Positions 48,401 to 58,911 of a stretch of 64,000 bases of DNA are shown here, in pieces. Under the pieces are notes generated by a model. The model had not been told where the DNA came from. It did no database searches and saw only the letters and a program-made list of their open reading frames with translations. This DNA comes from Kazachstania africana CBS 2517. Taxonomy: Eukaryota > Ascomycota > Saccharomycetes > Saccharomycetales > Saccharomycetaceae. A program made the translations under genes and the position numbers. The stretch lies in contig NC_018949.1 of assembly GCF_000304475.1 (NCBI RefSeq), positions 514,119-578,118 of the forward strand, in the 5' to 3' direction. How positions within the stretch are numbered: the first letter of the stretch is position 1; the number at the start of each line of letters is the position of its first letter.

Positions 48401-49138
48401 CGCTTCTCAACTGTAGACACTTTTGGAAGTGAAAGTGATAATTTATCACTCAGCTCTGACGATATCATATTTACTTATCTAGCAGAAAAAAAGGCGGAGG
48501 AGCGCGACATTTCAGGGAAGAATGTTAGTTCTCCAAAACTTTCGACAGGACGAAAATTGATGGAAAATGGGAACTATCAGTGTAACCATACGTGTAAAGA
48601 TCGAAAAAGATGTAGACACCTCTGCTGTAAAGAAGGAATTCCGAAAGAATCTATAAAGTTGAGAAAAAATGCTGCGATTACTGGTAAATCTAAGAATTTA
48701 TCAGAACATGATGCCTTGCATAGACAGTCCCCAATCTATCGAAGTGGACACGAGGCTGTAAAGTTGTCCAATAAAAGGCTTCCTGGCACTAGAGCGGAAG
48801 AATGGCATGAAGATCTTGGTGAGCGTGATAATGATGTCGCAACTGTTCAATCCCAGTTATTATCCGAGAATGGTAACCATAACCATGATACTGTGGCATA
48901 TGACAACCTGTATTCTGCACATGCGAATATAGAAGAGGTAGTCATATCATCGAGCAGTAATATTAGTGATAACCCATTCCTAGAAGGAGGGAAAGTACAA
49001 CAAGAGCGCCCTGTGAACTCAAAGAAGGAAAATGTTGAAATGCTGTCTGAATTGGTCTCCGACTACGCCAATGCCGATACCATCAGTGACAGTGACGCCG
49101 ATTTTGACTTCCTAGGATCCAATGTGGATATTTGCTAG
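45482..49138 (+). CDS. HFM1: Meiotic DNA helicase Hfm1/Mer3, spliced (intron 45525-45602)
   Basis: My model joins 45482-45524 to 45603-49138, giving 1192 residues (1187 in S. cerevisiae). Without splicing no ATG precedes the conserved N-terminus. Exon 1 gives MGTKFDALG and exon 2 continues into PFKISLSHNPLLDD, both as I recall them from S. cerevisiae Mer3. The 78-nt intron has a weak donor GTATTT, an AACTGAC branch point, and TAAG as the first AG after it. Ski2-like helicase motifs: SPTGSGKT (about 150), DEIH (about 255), SATIPN, and QMVGRAGRPQ. A Sec63 domain follows, then a Cys/His cluster near residue 1010 (CNHTCKDRKRCRHLCC). Mer3 unwinds recombination intermediates and promotes class I crossovers. 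The acidic Ser-rich tail is disordered. Confidence 0.92.
45504..45513 (+). promoter_or_regulatory. URS1-like sequence inside HFM1 exon 1
   Basis: TCGGCGGCTC matches the reverse complement of the Ume6 URS1 consensus (TCGGCGGCTA) at nine of ten bases. It starts 22 nt after the HFM1 start codon and ends about 12 nt before the intron donor, and is about 280 bp upstream of the divergent RMR1. Early meiotic genes normally carry URS1 in the promoter. Confidence 0.4.
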
Positions 49139-49422
49139 CACCACTACCTATATATTGATATTATATATATATATTACTTAACTATCTTGTATTACCGGCA
49201 TTCTGTATATCTCTTATCACTACGCCGTTTAATATGATGTCCGTTATCGCTAAAAGATCCTTCGGAAATTGAAGAATAGTAAGTTCTTCGATTTTCTACG
49301 ATTGATGGAAATCAAGAAACCGCTGATACATTGAAAAGAAGTGGTTATTATACTTCATCTTATTTTGTCTCAGTTGATTTGAAAGCCTTTGCCAAACACT
49401 TTGTTCTCGAAGCTGTAATTCA

Positions 49423-51189
49423 ATGTCTGCCATATCTGATAACGATACTGAAACCGAAGTTGTGTCGAGAAACTTGTGCGGCGTAGTTGATATCGGCAGT
49501 AATGGTATAAGATTCAGCATCTCTTCGAAAGCTGCTCATCATGCAAGAATTATGCCATGTGTGTTTAAGGATAGAGTGGGAATCCCCCTATACGACCTTC
49601 AATATTCCATTGAAAATCAAGAACAAGTTCCAATCCCAGCTGATATCATCGATGAAGTTTGCGCTGCAATGAAAAGGTTCAGGTTAATTTGTGAGGATTT
49701 TGGGGTCCCTGAAACCAGTGTGCGTGTGATTGGTACTGAAGCTATTAGAAACGCTATAAACGTAGAAGAATTTGTCAGAGCCATATACAGAAGTACAGGG
49801 TGGAATGTGGAAGTTCTTTCTGCTGAAGATGAAGTTAGAACAGGTGTATACGGTGTTGTATCTTCTTTTAATATCGTAAGTGGATTGTACTTTGATCTTG
49901 GTAGTGGTACATGCAAGATTTCTTGGATTCAGTGTTCTGATGGTGAAATATTGCAATCCTCAACTCCTTTGACGCTACCGTACGGATCTAGTTCACTTAC
50001 TAGAAGGATGAAAACAGAGGATAGTAAAAAACTGTTTTTTGAAATAAAGGAAGCTTGCCATGATCTGTTAACAAAGATAAAGATACCAGAAAGCCTAATC
50101 AGCTATGCAGAGGAAAATGGTGGTTTTGATCTTATGACTAGAGGTGGTGGTATTAGAAGTATGGGCCACCTGCTATTGGCCCAGACTCCTGATTACCCAA
50201 TTCAAACGATTGTCAATGGGTTAGCTTATCCATATGATGAATTTTCTGGTATGTGTGATTATCTATTTGTTAAAGGCAGGATTCCAGATACTCAAGGAAC
50301 TAAAATTTTTAAGCTATCTGATAAACGGGCCAAACAATTACCTGCTGTAGGATTGCTCATGTCGGCTGTTTTTGATGCCTTGCCAAAGCTTAATACAATA
50401 TATTTCAGTGAGGGTGGTGTCAGAGAAGGTTCTTTATATTCGATTCTACCTAGGGAAGTCCGAGCAGAAGATCCACTGTTAATGGCCTCTAGACCATATG
50501 CTCCTTTATTAGCATCCAGATATCTAGCTCTACTGGAGACAGCAATACCTGATGATGACATTCCAGAGATCGTACGTAGCAGAATTGCTCCTGCTCTCTG
50601 TAACCTTGCCTTTGTCCACGCATCCTATCCAAAAGAATTACAACCAACTGCAGCACTACATGTTGCAACAAGAGGTATAATAGCGGGATGTCATGGCTTA
50701 TCACATAGGGCAAGAGCATTGATAGGTATAGCCTTATGTTGTAGGTGGGGTGGAAATATTCCAGATTTGGAAGAGAAGTACATGCGTAATTTAGAGGCCC
50801 TTGTGCTGCGCCATAGCTCTAAAGTGGAAGCCAAGAGGATAGTTTGGTGGACAAAATACATTGGTACAATAATGTATGTTATCTGTGGTGTACATCCTGG
50901 TGGAAATATCAGAGAAAATGTTTTCGATTTTGTTGTTTCAAATAGAAAAGAGGAAGCACTAAATATCAGCAGTTTAACCATCAAGAACGAACACGAGAAC
51001 GGCAATGAAAATATTACTAAACACAAGCCTCGCGAAATTGAAGTTTATGTACGAATAAGCAAAGATGAACTGAAAACAAGTGCTAGTGTCCGTGCAAGAA
51101 TTATTCAGCTACAGAAGAAAGTTAGGAAGCTGTCTAAGGGAAATTTTGAGAGAGTAAAAATTGGCGTCAAGTTTTACGAAGAGTACTGA
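49423..51189 (+). CDS. RTG2: Retrograde signalling sensor Rtg2
   Basis: 588 residues, exactly the length of S. cerevisiae Rtg2 (YGL252C). The N-terminal ASKHA/Ppx-GppA fold carries the ATP-binding phosphate loops GVVDIGSNGIRFSIS (about 20-34) and YFDLGSGTCKISW (about 155-170). Rtg2 binds Mks1 to free Rtg1-Rtg3 for nuclear entry when mitochondria fail. It is also a SLIK complex subunit. Its stop is about 200 bp from the convergent hexokinase stop. Confidence 0.97.
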   Translation: MSAISDNDTETEVVSRNLCGVVDIGSNGIRFSISSKAAHHARIMPCVFKDRVGIPLYDLQYSIENQEQVPIPADIIDEVCAAMKRFRLICEDFGVPETSVRVIGTEAIRNAINVEEFVRAIYRSTGWNVEVLSAEDEVRTGVYGVVSSFNIVSGLYFDLGSGTCKISWIQCSDGEILQSSTPLTLPYGSSSLTRRMKTEDSKKLFFEIKEACHDLLTKIKIPESLISYAEENGGFDLMTRGGGIRSMGHLLLAQTPDYPIQTIVNGLAYPYDEFSGMCDYLFVKGRIPDTQGTKIFKLSDKRAKQLPAVGLLMSAVFDALPKLNTIYFSEGGVREGSLYSILPREVRAEDPLLMASRPYAPLLASRYLALLETAIPDDDIPEIVRSRIAPALCNLAFVHASYPKELQPTAALHVATRGIIAGCHGLSHRARALIGIALCCRWGGNIPDLEEKYMRNLEALVLRHSSKVEAKRIVWWTKYIGTIMYVICGVHPGGNIRENVFDFVVSNRKEEALNISSLTIKNEHENGNENITKHKPREIEVYVRISKDELKTSASVRARIIQLQKKVRKLSKGNFERVKIGVKFYEEY

Positions 51190-51390
51190 CATCTCAAACC
51201 AGCATTTTACATAAATAACAATGAATAGAAAAGATATACATTTCTTATAAAGGGAAACGAATACTTGTAATTACTATATCATAACTTTATCAGGTTTAAT
51301 AAGTAGAAATATATAAAAAAAAATATAATTAACAATCATAAAAACATAATAAATTTAAAATTTGCAAAGCAATTTTTCATCAGTTAAGCT

Positions 51391-52851
51391 TTAGGCACCA
51401 ATGACACCGACAGACTTACCAGCAGCTAATCTCTTTTGAGCTAAAGCAGCAATAATAGCAGCACCAGCACCAGAACCATCTTCAGCAGCATGCAACTTGA
51501 TTGGGTAGGAAGCTGGTGACCCTGGGGTCCAACCGTAAATGTCTCTTAAAGCTTGGGCAGCCTTTTCTTGGAAGCCTGGGTATCTGTTGAAAACAGAACC
51601 ATCACAAGCGATACTACCAGAAGCGTAGTTTCTCTTTTGACAGATAGCAGCAATACCACAGACGGACAATCTAGCAGCTCTGGTACCAATCAATTCACAT
51701 AAATGTCTAATCAACTTACGTTCTGGAACGGAGGTGGAGATACCTAAATCTGTTTGTAATAATTCATCAGTGTCTTCTAAGTTTTCGAATGGATCTTCTT
51801 CAATTCTAGATGGATAAGAGGTATCCATGACGTATGCTTGCTTTAATTTAGAGATATCTTGGTTTTGGAAAATTAATCCTTTACCGTGTAATTCAAGTAA
51901 AGCTAAACGTAGTAATTCACCTAAGTAATAACCGGAAGTCATCTTTTCGAAAGCTTGTTGACCTGGTCTTGGAGATTCCTCATCAATGACAAGATCGAAC
52001 TTATTTCTTGGTAAAACAACATGCTCATTGTCGAAAGAACCATATTCACAGTTGATTGCCATTGGAGAGTCATTTGGAATATCATCAGCTAATCTACCTT
52101 GTAACTTTTCAATGTCAGAAACGACATCGTAGTAGGCACCGTTAACACCAGTGCCGAAGATAACACCCATCTTAGTGTCAGCATCAGTGTATAAGGAAGC
52201 GACCAAAGTACCGGTAGTATCGTTAATTAAAGCAACAACATCAATTGGGATGTTTCTCTTAGCGATTTGTTCTTGTAATAATGGAACGACATCGTGGCCT
52301 TCGACGTTTGGAATGTCGAAACCTTTAGTCCATCTTTGTAAAACACCTTGGTTGATTTTATCTTGAGAAGCTGGGAAAGAGAAAGTGAAACCTAATGGTA
52401 GTGGCTTGTCAACACCTTGTGGGAACTGTTCATCGACAAAAGCCTTCAAAGATTCAGCAATGAAACCGAAGATATCATCACGGTTTTGAGAAGTTCTCAT
52501 TTCTTCTGGAATTTTGTACTTGGATTGAGTGGAATCGAAAGTACGGTCACCACCTAATTTGATTAAGACAACTCTTAAATTGGTACCACCTAAATCAATG
52601 GCCAAGAAATCACCGGATTCAGTACCAGTTGGGTATTCCATAACCCAACCTGGAATCATTGGAATGTTACCACCCTTCTTAGATAGACCTTTATCTAATT
52701 CAGTGATGAAGTGCTTGGTAATTTCTTGTAATTTTTCGTTAGAAACACTGAATAAGTTTTCTAATTCGTGAATTTCATCTAATAGATTTTGTGGGACATC
52801 AGCCATAGAACCTTTTCTAGCAGGTGGCTTTTTTGGACCTAAGTGAACCAT
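51391..52851 (-). CDS. HXK2: Hexokinase, HXK2-type regulatory isozyme
   Basis: 486 residues, the same as S. cerevisiae Hxk1 and Hxk2. Sugar-kinase motifs: AIDLGGTNLRVVL (phosphate 1), LGFTFSFPASQ and INDTTGTL with the catalytic Asp, GTGVNGAYYD, and DGSGAGAAI near the end. The N-terminal KKPPARKGSMADVP keeps the basic stretch and Ser (residue 15, Ser14 of the mature chain) that in S. cerevisiae Hxk2 mediates Mig1 binding and nuclear shuttling. It phosphorylates glucose, fructose and mannose and probably signals glucose repression. Neighbours RTG2 and FZF1 fit the HXK2 (YGL253W) track. Codon use is strongly biased, as for an abundant enzyme. Confidence 0.95.
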   Translation of the reverse strand: MVHLGPKKPPARKGSMADVPQNLLDEIHELENLFSVSNEKLQEITKHFITELDKGLSKKGGNIPMIPGWVMEYPTGTESGDFLAIDLGGTNLRVVLIKLGGDRTFDSTQSKYKIPEEMRTSQNRDDIFGFIAESLKAFVDEQFPQGVDKPLPLGFTFSFPASQDKINQGVLQRWTKGFDIPNVEGHDVVPLLQEQIAKRNIPIDVVALINDTTGTLVASLYTDADTKMGVIFGTGVNGAYYDVVSDIEKLQGRLADDIPNDSPMAINCEYGSFDNEHVVLPRNKFDLVIDEESPRPGQQAFEKMTSGYYLGELLRLALLELHGKGLIFQNQDISKLKQAYVMDTSYPSRIEEDPFENLEDTDELLQTDLGISTSVPERKLIRHLCELIGTRAARLSVCGIAAICQKRNYASGSIACDGSVFNRYPGFQEKAAQALRDIYGWTPGSPASYPIKLHAAEDGSGAGAAIIAALAQKRLAAGKSVGVIGA

Positions 52852-53738
52852 TTTTGTAGTGGATATATATAAATTGAACTATTTACAGTACTATAATAAC
52901 GAATAAGATACAAGCAATTGAAATGTCTCCAAGCAAAAAAAGCTACCAACAAGAATCAAGGTTCCTTTATATATCAAAGAATATTTTAACCGTCGTGAAG
53001 TTTACCTTGACAAAAATCGCGAATAATGGCGTGCATATACGGTATCTTGTCCGGACGACGAGGACGAGGTCGTCGTCCGCTTCGTGTAACATATTCATGC
53101 TGGACTTCTCCCTTCAACTCTTAGCCATCCTAAAGCAACCTTTCACCAAAAATGAAAGAAACTCATCGAATACTCTATCTGTTTCTGTCCGGACGGCGTT
53201 CGACGACGAAAGAGAAAAATTTTTCAGTTAAAATTTTTCAATTAATGCGGAGGGGTTTCATGGTCGGTATAAAACAGAAACCAAAAAAAAGGCACCATTT
53301 CCTCAGAATAACCCGTGGAGCTATGATGAAATAAGCGGAATAAATATGTTACGATTTGGTATTTCCTGCGGGTGTTCGTCTTATCGAGGCCGGGATAAAG
53401 TTACCCGAGAGAAAAACCGTGCGAGAATTTAGGTAATTTCATAGGAAATAAGCAGTTTTTCCGGTTGTTATCTATAGGAATGGGAAATAACATGGGAAGA
53501 AATATGCTGAAAAGTTTAGTAACCGACAATTGTGTGTAGTTGAATTTTTTGGCGAAACAATCTGGGGAAACAAGGTGTGAGCAAAGAGGTTGGTTTCTTC
53601 TCCAGATTCCTGTATATTTACTGTGTATTTTATCTTCGTAGAGATTTGCAAATCTTTCATACTGCTGTTAATATAAGCCCCAACATTTGTAAAATTAGGC
53701 GGGGCAAAATTTCATTTTATTTAATAACTATACAACCT
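52852..53738. promoter_or_regulatory. HXK2 promoter region and FZF1 3' region
   Basis: 887 bp. On the minus strand TATATAAAG (about 52965-52973) is a good TATA box about 120 bp from the HXK2 ATG. Further upstream are Rgt1-like CGGANNA words in an inverted pair (listed separately) and AAAATTTTT tracts near 53218-53240. TTACCCG at 53401-53407 is Reb1-like. The stretch 53420-53738 shows nothing I can name. Confidence 0.55.
53052..53079. promoter_or_regulatory. Inverted pair of Rgt1-like sites in HXK2 promoter
   Basis: CGGACGACGA (53052-53061) and its exact complement TCGTCGTCCG (53070-53079) form a perfect 10-bp inverted repeat with an 8-bp spacer. Each arm contains CGGANNA, the Rgt1 half-site. 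A related CGGACGG word lies at 53190-53196. Rgt1 is known to repress HXK2 and hexose transporter genes when glucose is low. The site is about 200 bp upstream of the start codon. Confidence 0.6.
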
Positions 53739-54698
53739 TTACTTAAGCTTTAGTGCATTTTCAAAGGAAGAAATCATTTCTTGTTTAACCGCGAAAGTAT
53801 TTGGATTTGTGTTGGATAACTCTTGTGGACAATACACGTAAAGATACCCGTATTGCACCAACGAAGAAGGTACGAAGGCGTGGAATTGATCATAATGCTC
53901 TAGAAGGTCAAATAGTGAAGTGAAAGGACATAATCCAGAACAAAATTTTTCTTTACATCTTAAATCACTCCATTCCATAACCTCAATATTACCGTCGTCA
54001 TTGCTTGCAGGGGAATCTACTGACAAGTCGAGTGAATCCGGTGAAGTCTTTGCGCTTAAACTAGTTAATTCACGCAAGGGTGAGTTTAGCATGTTTCCGA
54101 CATCTTCCTGCCTGTGTTCTAGAACGTGATGTTCCGGTTCATCATGAATTCCATGCGTCAATTTACTAACCAAGTGGTTTTCCAGTAAATGATTAATCAA
54201 ATCATCTCCTGGCTTCAACACACTGGAACAGTCTTCATATGGGCAATTTAACGGCGCGACTTTAACATCAGCTTGTGGCGCTATGGATGTACAGACATCT
54301 AACATGCCTACATCAGTTTCCTCTTTTGTCGGACTCTTCACTTTCGCCTTACTATGCCCCTTCATTTCATGCTTCAAAAGCTCATTAAGCTCTTTGTCTT
54401 GCTGTCTTTTGGCACGTTTTTCATGCGTTGCCAAATGTCTGGTCAGTTGCTGATTCGTAATGAATCCCTTCCCACATAACATACACTTTCTAGGTTTTAC
54501 TTGGGCATGGGTCCACAAGTGTACCCGCAAGTGACATGGTCTCATAAACCTTTTGCCGCAGCCAGGCTCTTCACATACGTATGGTCTTTCGTTTGTATGA
54601 GAGCAACGATGCTGTTGTAGTAAACATGGCCTATCGTACTCTTTCCCACATCCTTCGTATTGACACTTGTACTTTTTCAGTTTGCCTCTGGTTTCCAT
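53739..54698 (-). CDS. FZF1: Zinc-finger activator Fzf1 (sulfite resistance)
   Basis: 319 residues from ATG 54698, against 299 in S. cerevisiae (YGL254W). The frame goes 20 codons further, but only to a TTG. Three adjacent C2H2 fingers: Cys12/17-His30/34, Cys42/47-His60/64 and Cys72/75-His88/92, with the family sequence [19 protein letters not shown]. Two further, separated fingers occur (CPYEDC...HLLENH and [21 protein letters not shown]), giving the five of Fzf1. It activates the sulfite exporter SSU1 and nitrosative-stress genes. It is the last gene collinear with chromosome VII-L of S. cerevisiae; the distal ZRT1 and ADH4 are absent. Confidence 0.93.
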   Translation of the reverse strand: METRGKLKKYKCQYEGCGKEYDRPCLLQQHRCSHTNERPYVCEEPGCGKRFMRPCHLRVHLWTHAQVKPRKCMLCGKGFITNQQLTRHLATHEKRAKRQQDKELNELLKHEMKGHSKAKVKSPTKEETDVGMLDVCTSIAPQADVKVAPLNCPYEDCSSVLKPGDDLINHLLENHLVSKLTHGIHDEPEHHVLEHRQEDVGNMLNSPLRELTSLSAKTSPDSLDLSVDSPASNDDGNIEVMEWSDLRCKEKFCSGLCPFTSLFDLLEHYDQFHAFVPSSLVQYGYLYVYCPQELSNTNPNTFAVKQEMISSFENALKLK

Positions 54699-57495
54699 TC
54701 TAAATTGTAATAATAAATCTAAGTTGACACCCAGAGCAAATAGACGTGAAACACGCAAGTATTAAATTTGTTTCTTTACTAAAAATCGTTTGGTTTTTCT
54801 CTTTTAATAAGCAATTTCTTAAAAGCGGAATAGCGATATTCTCCTAATTTTAAAATTCGAGGGCCGCAAATCATTTAAACCATCATTCAATTAAGTTGGT
54901 ATGGCGGGAGCAGAATAAACTTCTTAATAAAGGACCAAATGTGCCTGTTATTCACCAGTCGTAGCTGAAGTACAATGCCCAAATCACAAATTATTGAGAC
55001 TATGAATGCCGCTTACTTTTGGTTAGAATCCTCGGTATTTTCGATTTTGCTCACTTTTTGGGACAGGAAAGTAGGTATTAAATAAACTTATTGTAATGAT
55101 TTCAAACTAGATTGTTCCATTAAGACATATATCATTTTATGATTTAGTATCATTGCCTTCTGACCAGTATATCAGGTACACTAATGGTGACGAGCTAAAA
55201 CTTGGGAGCTCCCTAACTTCACTATGCTCTGATTGGTCGTTTGTATAAGGTTACGTCGAGTTAGTTTATATGAGTTTGTCACATCAACAAGCTATATGAC
55301 ATATAATTAATGGGCGGCATGCTATGAAGAGCTCTACACTTAGCTAGGACGTACTACATGTGGACTGTAAGAATCAACAGAAAAGACTACTTTTACTGGA
55401 GCGGATGGCACTGTATCATTATATCCAGTCAGCATATCTCCGTCGCATTACTAAATATCCCCTTCCTTCGTTTGAAATAGTATTTCAGCTTGGTTTAGCT
55501 ATATTTCACTCACATTCGTTTAAAGGAATTTCTCCTTACAGGTGAAGGAAATTTAACTTCTGCTGCGTTGGTTCAAGAAGCTAATAAATATAATGCATAT
55601 GCTACAAAGAGACATTCAACTTCATATGCCAATGAATGTCCCTGTCAGTAAGAAATCGTTATACCATAGTCAGAGAAATTTTTTATAGGTTCCTATGCAT
55701 CCAAGCTTCCAATTTCCATGCTCTGCTATATTCTGTGAATATTGTCTGAGATTCAAGAGTAATTACTACTAAAAACGCTGTTTTAATTTCAACCAATTAT
55801 ATTATGTACTATGATGTGCCACTTCGGTATCCTCTTTCTATCGAGTCATCATAATTTTTGTGGGAACCACAGGTATCAACTCATCCTTATACCTACTATA
55901 CAACTAAAGTCAAGTGCCCCGGCAAACGTGGACTGAATAAAAAAATTTATGCTGAGGTCTTTGATATTTGCACTATATTCGTGGCAAAAATTGGATCATA
56001 TTAGAAGCTGTGTATGTTTTTCACAGCAAATGGGATTCCAAAGAAAGCTTTTCGGCTATACTAGAGAAAACCAACTGTTGTCAAGAAAAGAAGGAAGTGG
56101 TGCAACGTAAATGGCAAAAGACAATATTAGCTATGCAATTTTAGCTTTATCAAATTTTTTTGATTTTAATTAGGTTAGTGCTGCATTATCTTTGTGCCAC
56201 AATCTGTTTTCTATTTATAACGTGCGATAGCTTCCCTTGCACATCGACTATATGCCATCTTGTATATGATGTTTTTAGCTGAAAACCAGACACTTCTCTT
56301 CTATACTACCCGTAATGCTCTCCATTTTTGACGGTCTAATAGTTTAATTTTCCTGAATCCGTTCAATATTATTACTACTACTTTCTATAGGCAGGCTGTA
56401 ATAAAGTTCAAGAGAGCTATCCCTTATTGGACACAACTAAACCATGAATGCCTCCTTACAAAGGCGTCAGAACACACTTGTTACTGTAGTGAAAAAGGAA
56501 TGATGTCTCACAATGTTTATGAATTATTAGCATTTCCTTTTGTCTCTCAACAATTTTCACAATGAGGTCGTTCAAGTGGTCCATCTTCAGCTGTAAGGGG
56601 CATGCGAGATTATTCTTCATCATATGAGTATGAATGCTAAAAATGGTTGTACCGCATGTGTGCTATTGGTGTTTCTTTTTTTTTTTTTTTTTTTGAGACA
56701 ATTCGCCTTCATCAACTGTATTAACAGTTTTGTCCCGATATGTCTTGGCGGCATCATGGAATTAAGCGTTCATCTCGTCTAATGAGAGTATTTTTGAGTA
56801 GACAAGTGAGAAGGCCCCTTCAGTACTATATTTATCATTAACCCTCTCATTTTTCTAGCCGACCTTGATACAGTCACATCCCAACTATGAACTGCCATTT
56901 GTGGTCTGTTTATCCAGTAATGTGATGATTACGGACTGATAAATGTTATCCAAATTCAGGACATTCACATGTGTTGGTAGTTGAAAAAATATGAGTACTG
57001 AAAGACTTCTTGTTTACAGCAATTGGACCACCATTACGTATCAATCATCCCATCTTTTTTCTATTTCCGGTTTTAGACGATGTCAAACCGAATTGGCATC
57101 ATAATAACTCTTTGTATTAGGGAGACACAAATTATACGACATCTTTATGTGAACTGTGAAATTTTAGTGATTCCCATTACCATTATTTTTCATATAACAT
57201 CACGCCGTCACTAAGAGTGTATACAAGCTTGTCCAAGTTCAATCCTTGGCCTTCAACATCATCCATAGGGTCTCGTTAGCATAATTTCTTTTAATGTTGA
57301 GTGTTGTTGTGCAGTTGTGGAAATGTCAGTTCTCATATACCTCTCATGATGTAACTACAACTCGTGTGACAGAATTACTTCAGTATCCCCTCGAAGATTT
57401 ATTAATCGTACTCTACTACCAGTAGAAAATGGTATTTAAGAAGCAACCATTTTCAAGCTAGTATCATAATTATTGTCAACATCAAGCATCACACA
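54699..57495. other. 2.8-kb gene-poor region between FZF1 and the chitinase gene
   Basis: No intact gene is visible on either strand. A few short open stretches read like protein, such as about 55510-55650 on the + strand (TGEGNLTSAALVQEANKYN) and about 55872-56000, but none starts with ATG or matches a family I know; they may be decayed genes. The 3' part holds the CTS1 promoter. I did not find a GCTGG/CCAGC Ace2 site in the 300 bp before CTS1. Confidence 0.5.
56676..56694 (+). repeat. Poly-T tract of 19
   Basis: A run of 19 T residues, preceded by GTTTC, in the gene-poor region. It is followed by GAGACAATTCGCC. It could be a leftover A-tail of a retroposed sequence on the minus strand, but no body is recognisable. 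Confidence 0.6.
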
Positions 57496-58911
57496 ATGCA
57501 CTTGCTATCCGTGACACTTATCAATAACATTTTTATACTTCTCGCTGCCACCTTCACTACCGTTGTGGCATTCGACATCAATTCTAACACCAATGTTGCA
57601 GTTTATTGGGGACAAAACTCCTATGGTAGCCAGACAAACCTAGCAAATTATTGTCAGTCCTCTGACGCGGACATCTTTTTGCTATCCTTCCTCAATAATT
57701 TCCCAGATCTAGGTTTGAATTTTGCCAACGCATGTGGTACTACTTTCCCTGGCTCTACTTTGTTACACTGCACACAAATTGCTGCTGATATTAAAACTTG
57801 TCAATCACTAGGTAAGAAAGTATTATTATCCCTTGGTGGTGCGGTTGGATCATATGGATTTTCTAGTGAAGCTGAGGCGGAAACATTTGCTGACACTCTG
57901 TGGGCCACTTTTGGTGAGGGCTCGGGCGTTTCGAATCGTCCATTCGATGATTCCATTGTTGATGGTTTCGATTTCGACATTGAAAACAACAACCCAACTG
58001 GTTATGCAGCTTTGGTTACCAAGTTAAGAACTTTGTTCAAATCCGGTTCCAAAACATACTATATTGGTGCAGCACCACAGTGTGTGTATCCAGATGCCTC
58101 TGTGGGCAACTTATTGAGTAATGCTGATGTCGATTTTGCTTTCATCCAATTTTATAATAACTACTGCAATGTTGATAAACAATTTAATTTTGATACCTGG
58201 GCTAATTTTGCGAAGACCGTTTCACCTAATAGGGACATAAAACTTTTCGTGGGTTTACCTGGTGGTGCAAGCGCTGCTGGCAGTGGATATATCTCTGACA
58301 TGAGTGTTATAAGATCAATGGTACAGACAGTCTCGGAGAATGCTAACTTCGGAGGTATATCTCTTTGGGATGCTTCACAAGCATGGTCTAATAAGGTCGA
58401 TGGCTCTACTTACGTTCATTGGATGAAATCAATTCTAGAGGAATATGCTAGTTCTAGTACTAGCACTACAACTACTTCGAAGACAACTACCTCGAAAACA
58501 ACTACAACGACACCAACGACACCTACGACTACGTCTAAGACCAGCACCACTACTTCGAAGACAACGACTACTACAACTAGTACCACATCAAAGCCTACAA
58601 CCTTATCGCCCACAACAACTACTAAGTCATCGTCAACTAAGACCACTACAACCTCTACTTCCACTGCGACATCTGCATTGGAGCAGGCCTGTCACTTAAA
58701 TGATTTGTACTCACAGGGATTATACAATGGCCAGAGTACATGTTCGACCGGTCAAACAGCCTGTGATTCGGCAGGAAACTATGCCGTTTGTGAAAACGGG
58801 TCCTGGACGTCAACTTCCTGTGCTGCTGGCACTACTTGTTTTGCTTACGCTTATAACAATCAAGTATTAACTGGGTGTAATTGGCCCAATCAAAAGCCTA
58901 ATTGCTCCTAG
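57496..58911 (+). CDS. CTS1: Secreted endochitinase, CTS1 family
   Basis: 471 residues. The signal peptide (1-25) ends at VVA before FDINSNTNVAVYWGQNS. The GH18 domain (26-315) has SLGG (112-115) and catalytic DGFDFDIEN (156-164, acid Glu163). A Thr/Ser/Lys-rich, O-mannosylation-type linker (about 316-395) has TTTSKTTT-like repeats, and a Cys-rich chitin-binding domain (about 397-471) follows. It would be secreted to the cell wall to separate mother and daughter cells. S. cerevisiae Cts1 has 562 residues and a longer linker, and is encoded by YLR286C on another chromosome. This copy is therefore moved or duplicated, as is common near telomeres. Confidence 0.95.
   Translation: MHLLSVTLINNIFILLAATFTTVVAFDINSNTNVAVYWGQNSYGSQTNLANYCQSSDADIFLLSFLNNFPDLGLNFANACGTTFPGSTLLHCTQIAADIKTCQSLGKKVLLSLGGAVGSYGFSSEAEAETFADTLWATFGEGSGVSNRPFDDSIVDGFDFDIENNNPTGYAALVTKLRTLFKSGSKTYYIGAAPQCVYPDASVGNLLSNADVDFAFIQFYNNYCNVDKQFNFDTWANFAKTVSPNRDIKLFVGLPGGASAAGSGYISDMSVIRSMVQTVSENANFGGISLWDASQAWSNKVDGSTYVHWMKSILEEYASSSTSTTTTSKTTTSKTTTTTPTTPTTTSKTSTTTSKTTTTTTSTTSKPTTLSPTTTTKSSSTKTTTTSTSTATSALEQACHLNDLYSQGLYNGQSTCSTGQTACDSAGNYAVCENGSWTSTSCAAGTTCFAYAYNNQVLTGCNWPNQKPNCS

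Noticed and set aside
55360..55545. 61-codon frame in the FZF1-CTS1 gap
   Set aside because: No recognisable domain or neighbours; within chance for this base composition.
58416..58699. Open frames on both strands across the chitinase linker
   Set aside because: They are shadows of the Thr-rich repeat, with Val-rich or Arg/Leu-rich low-complexity translations.
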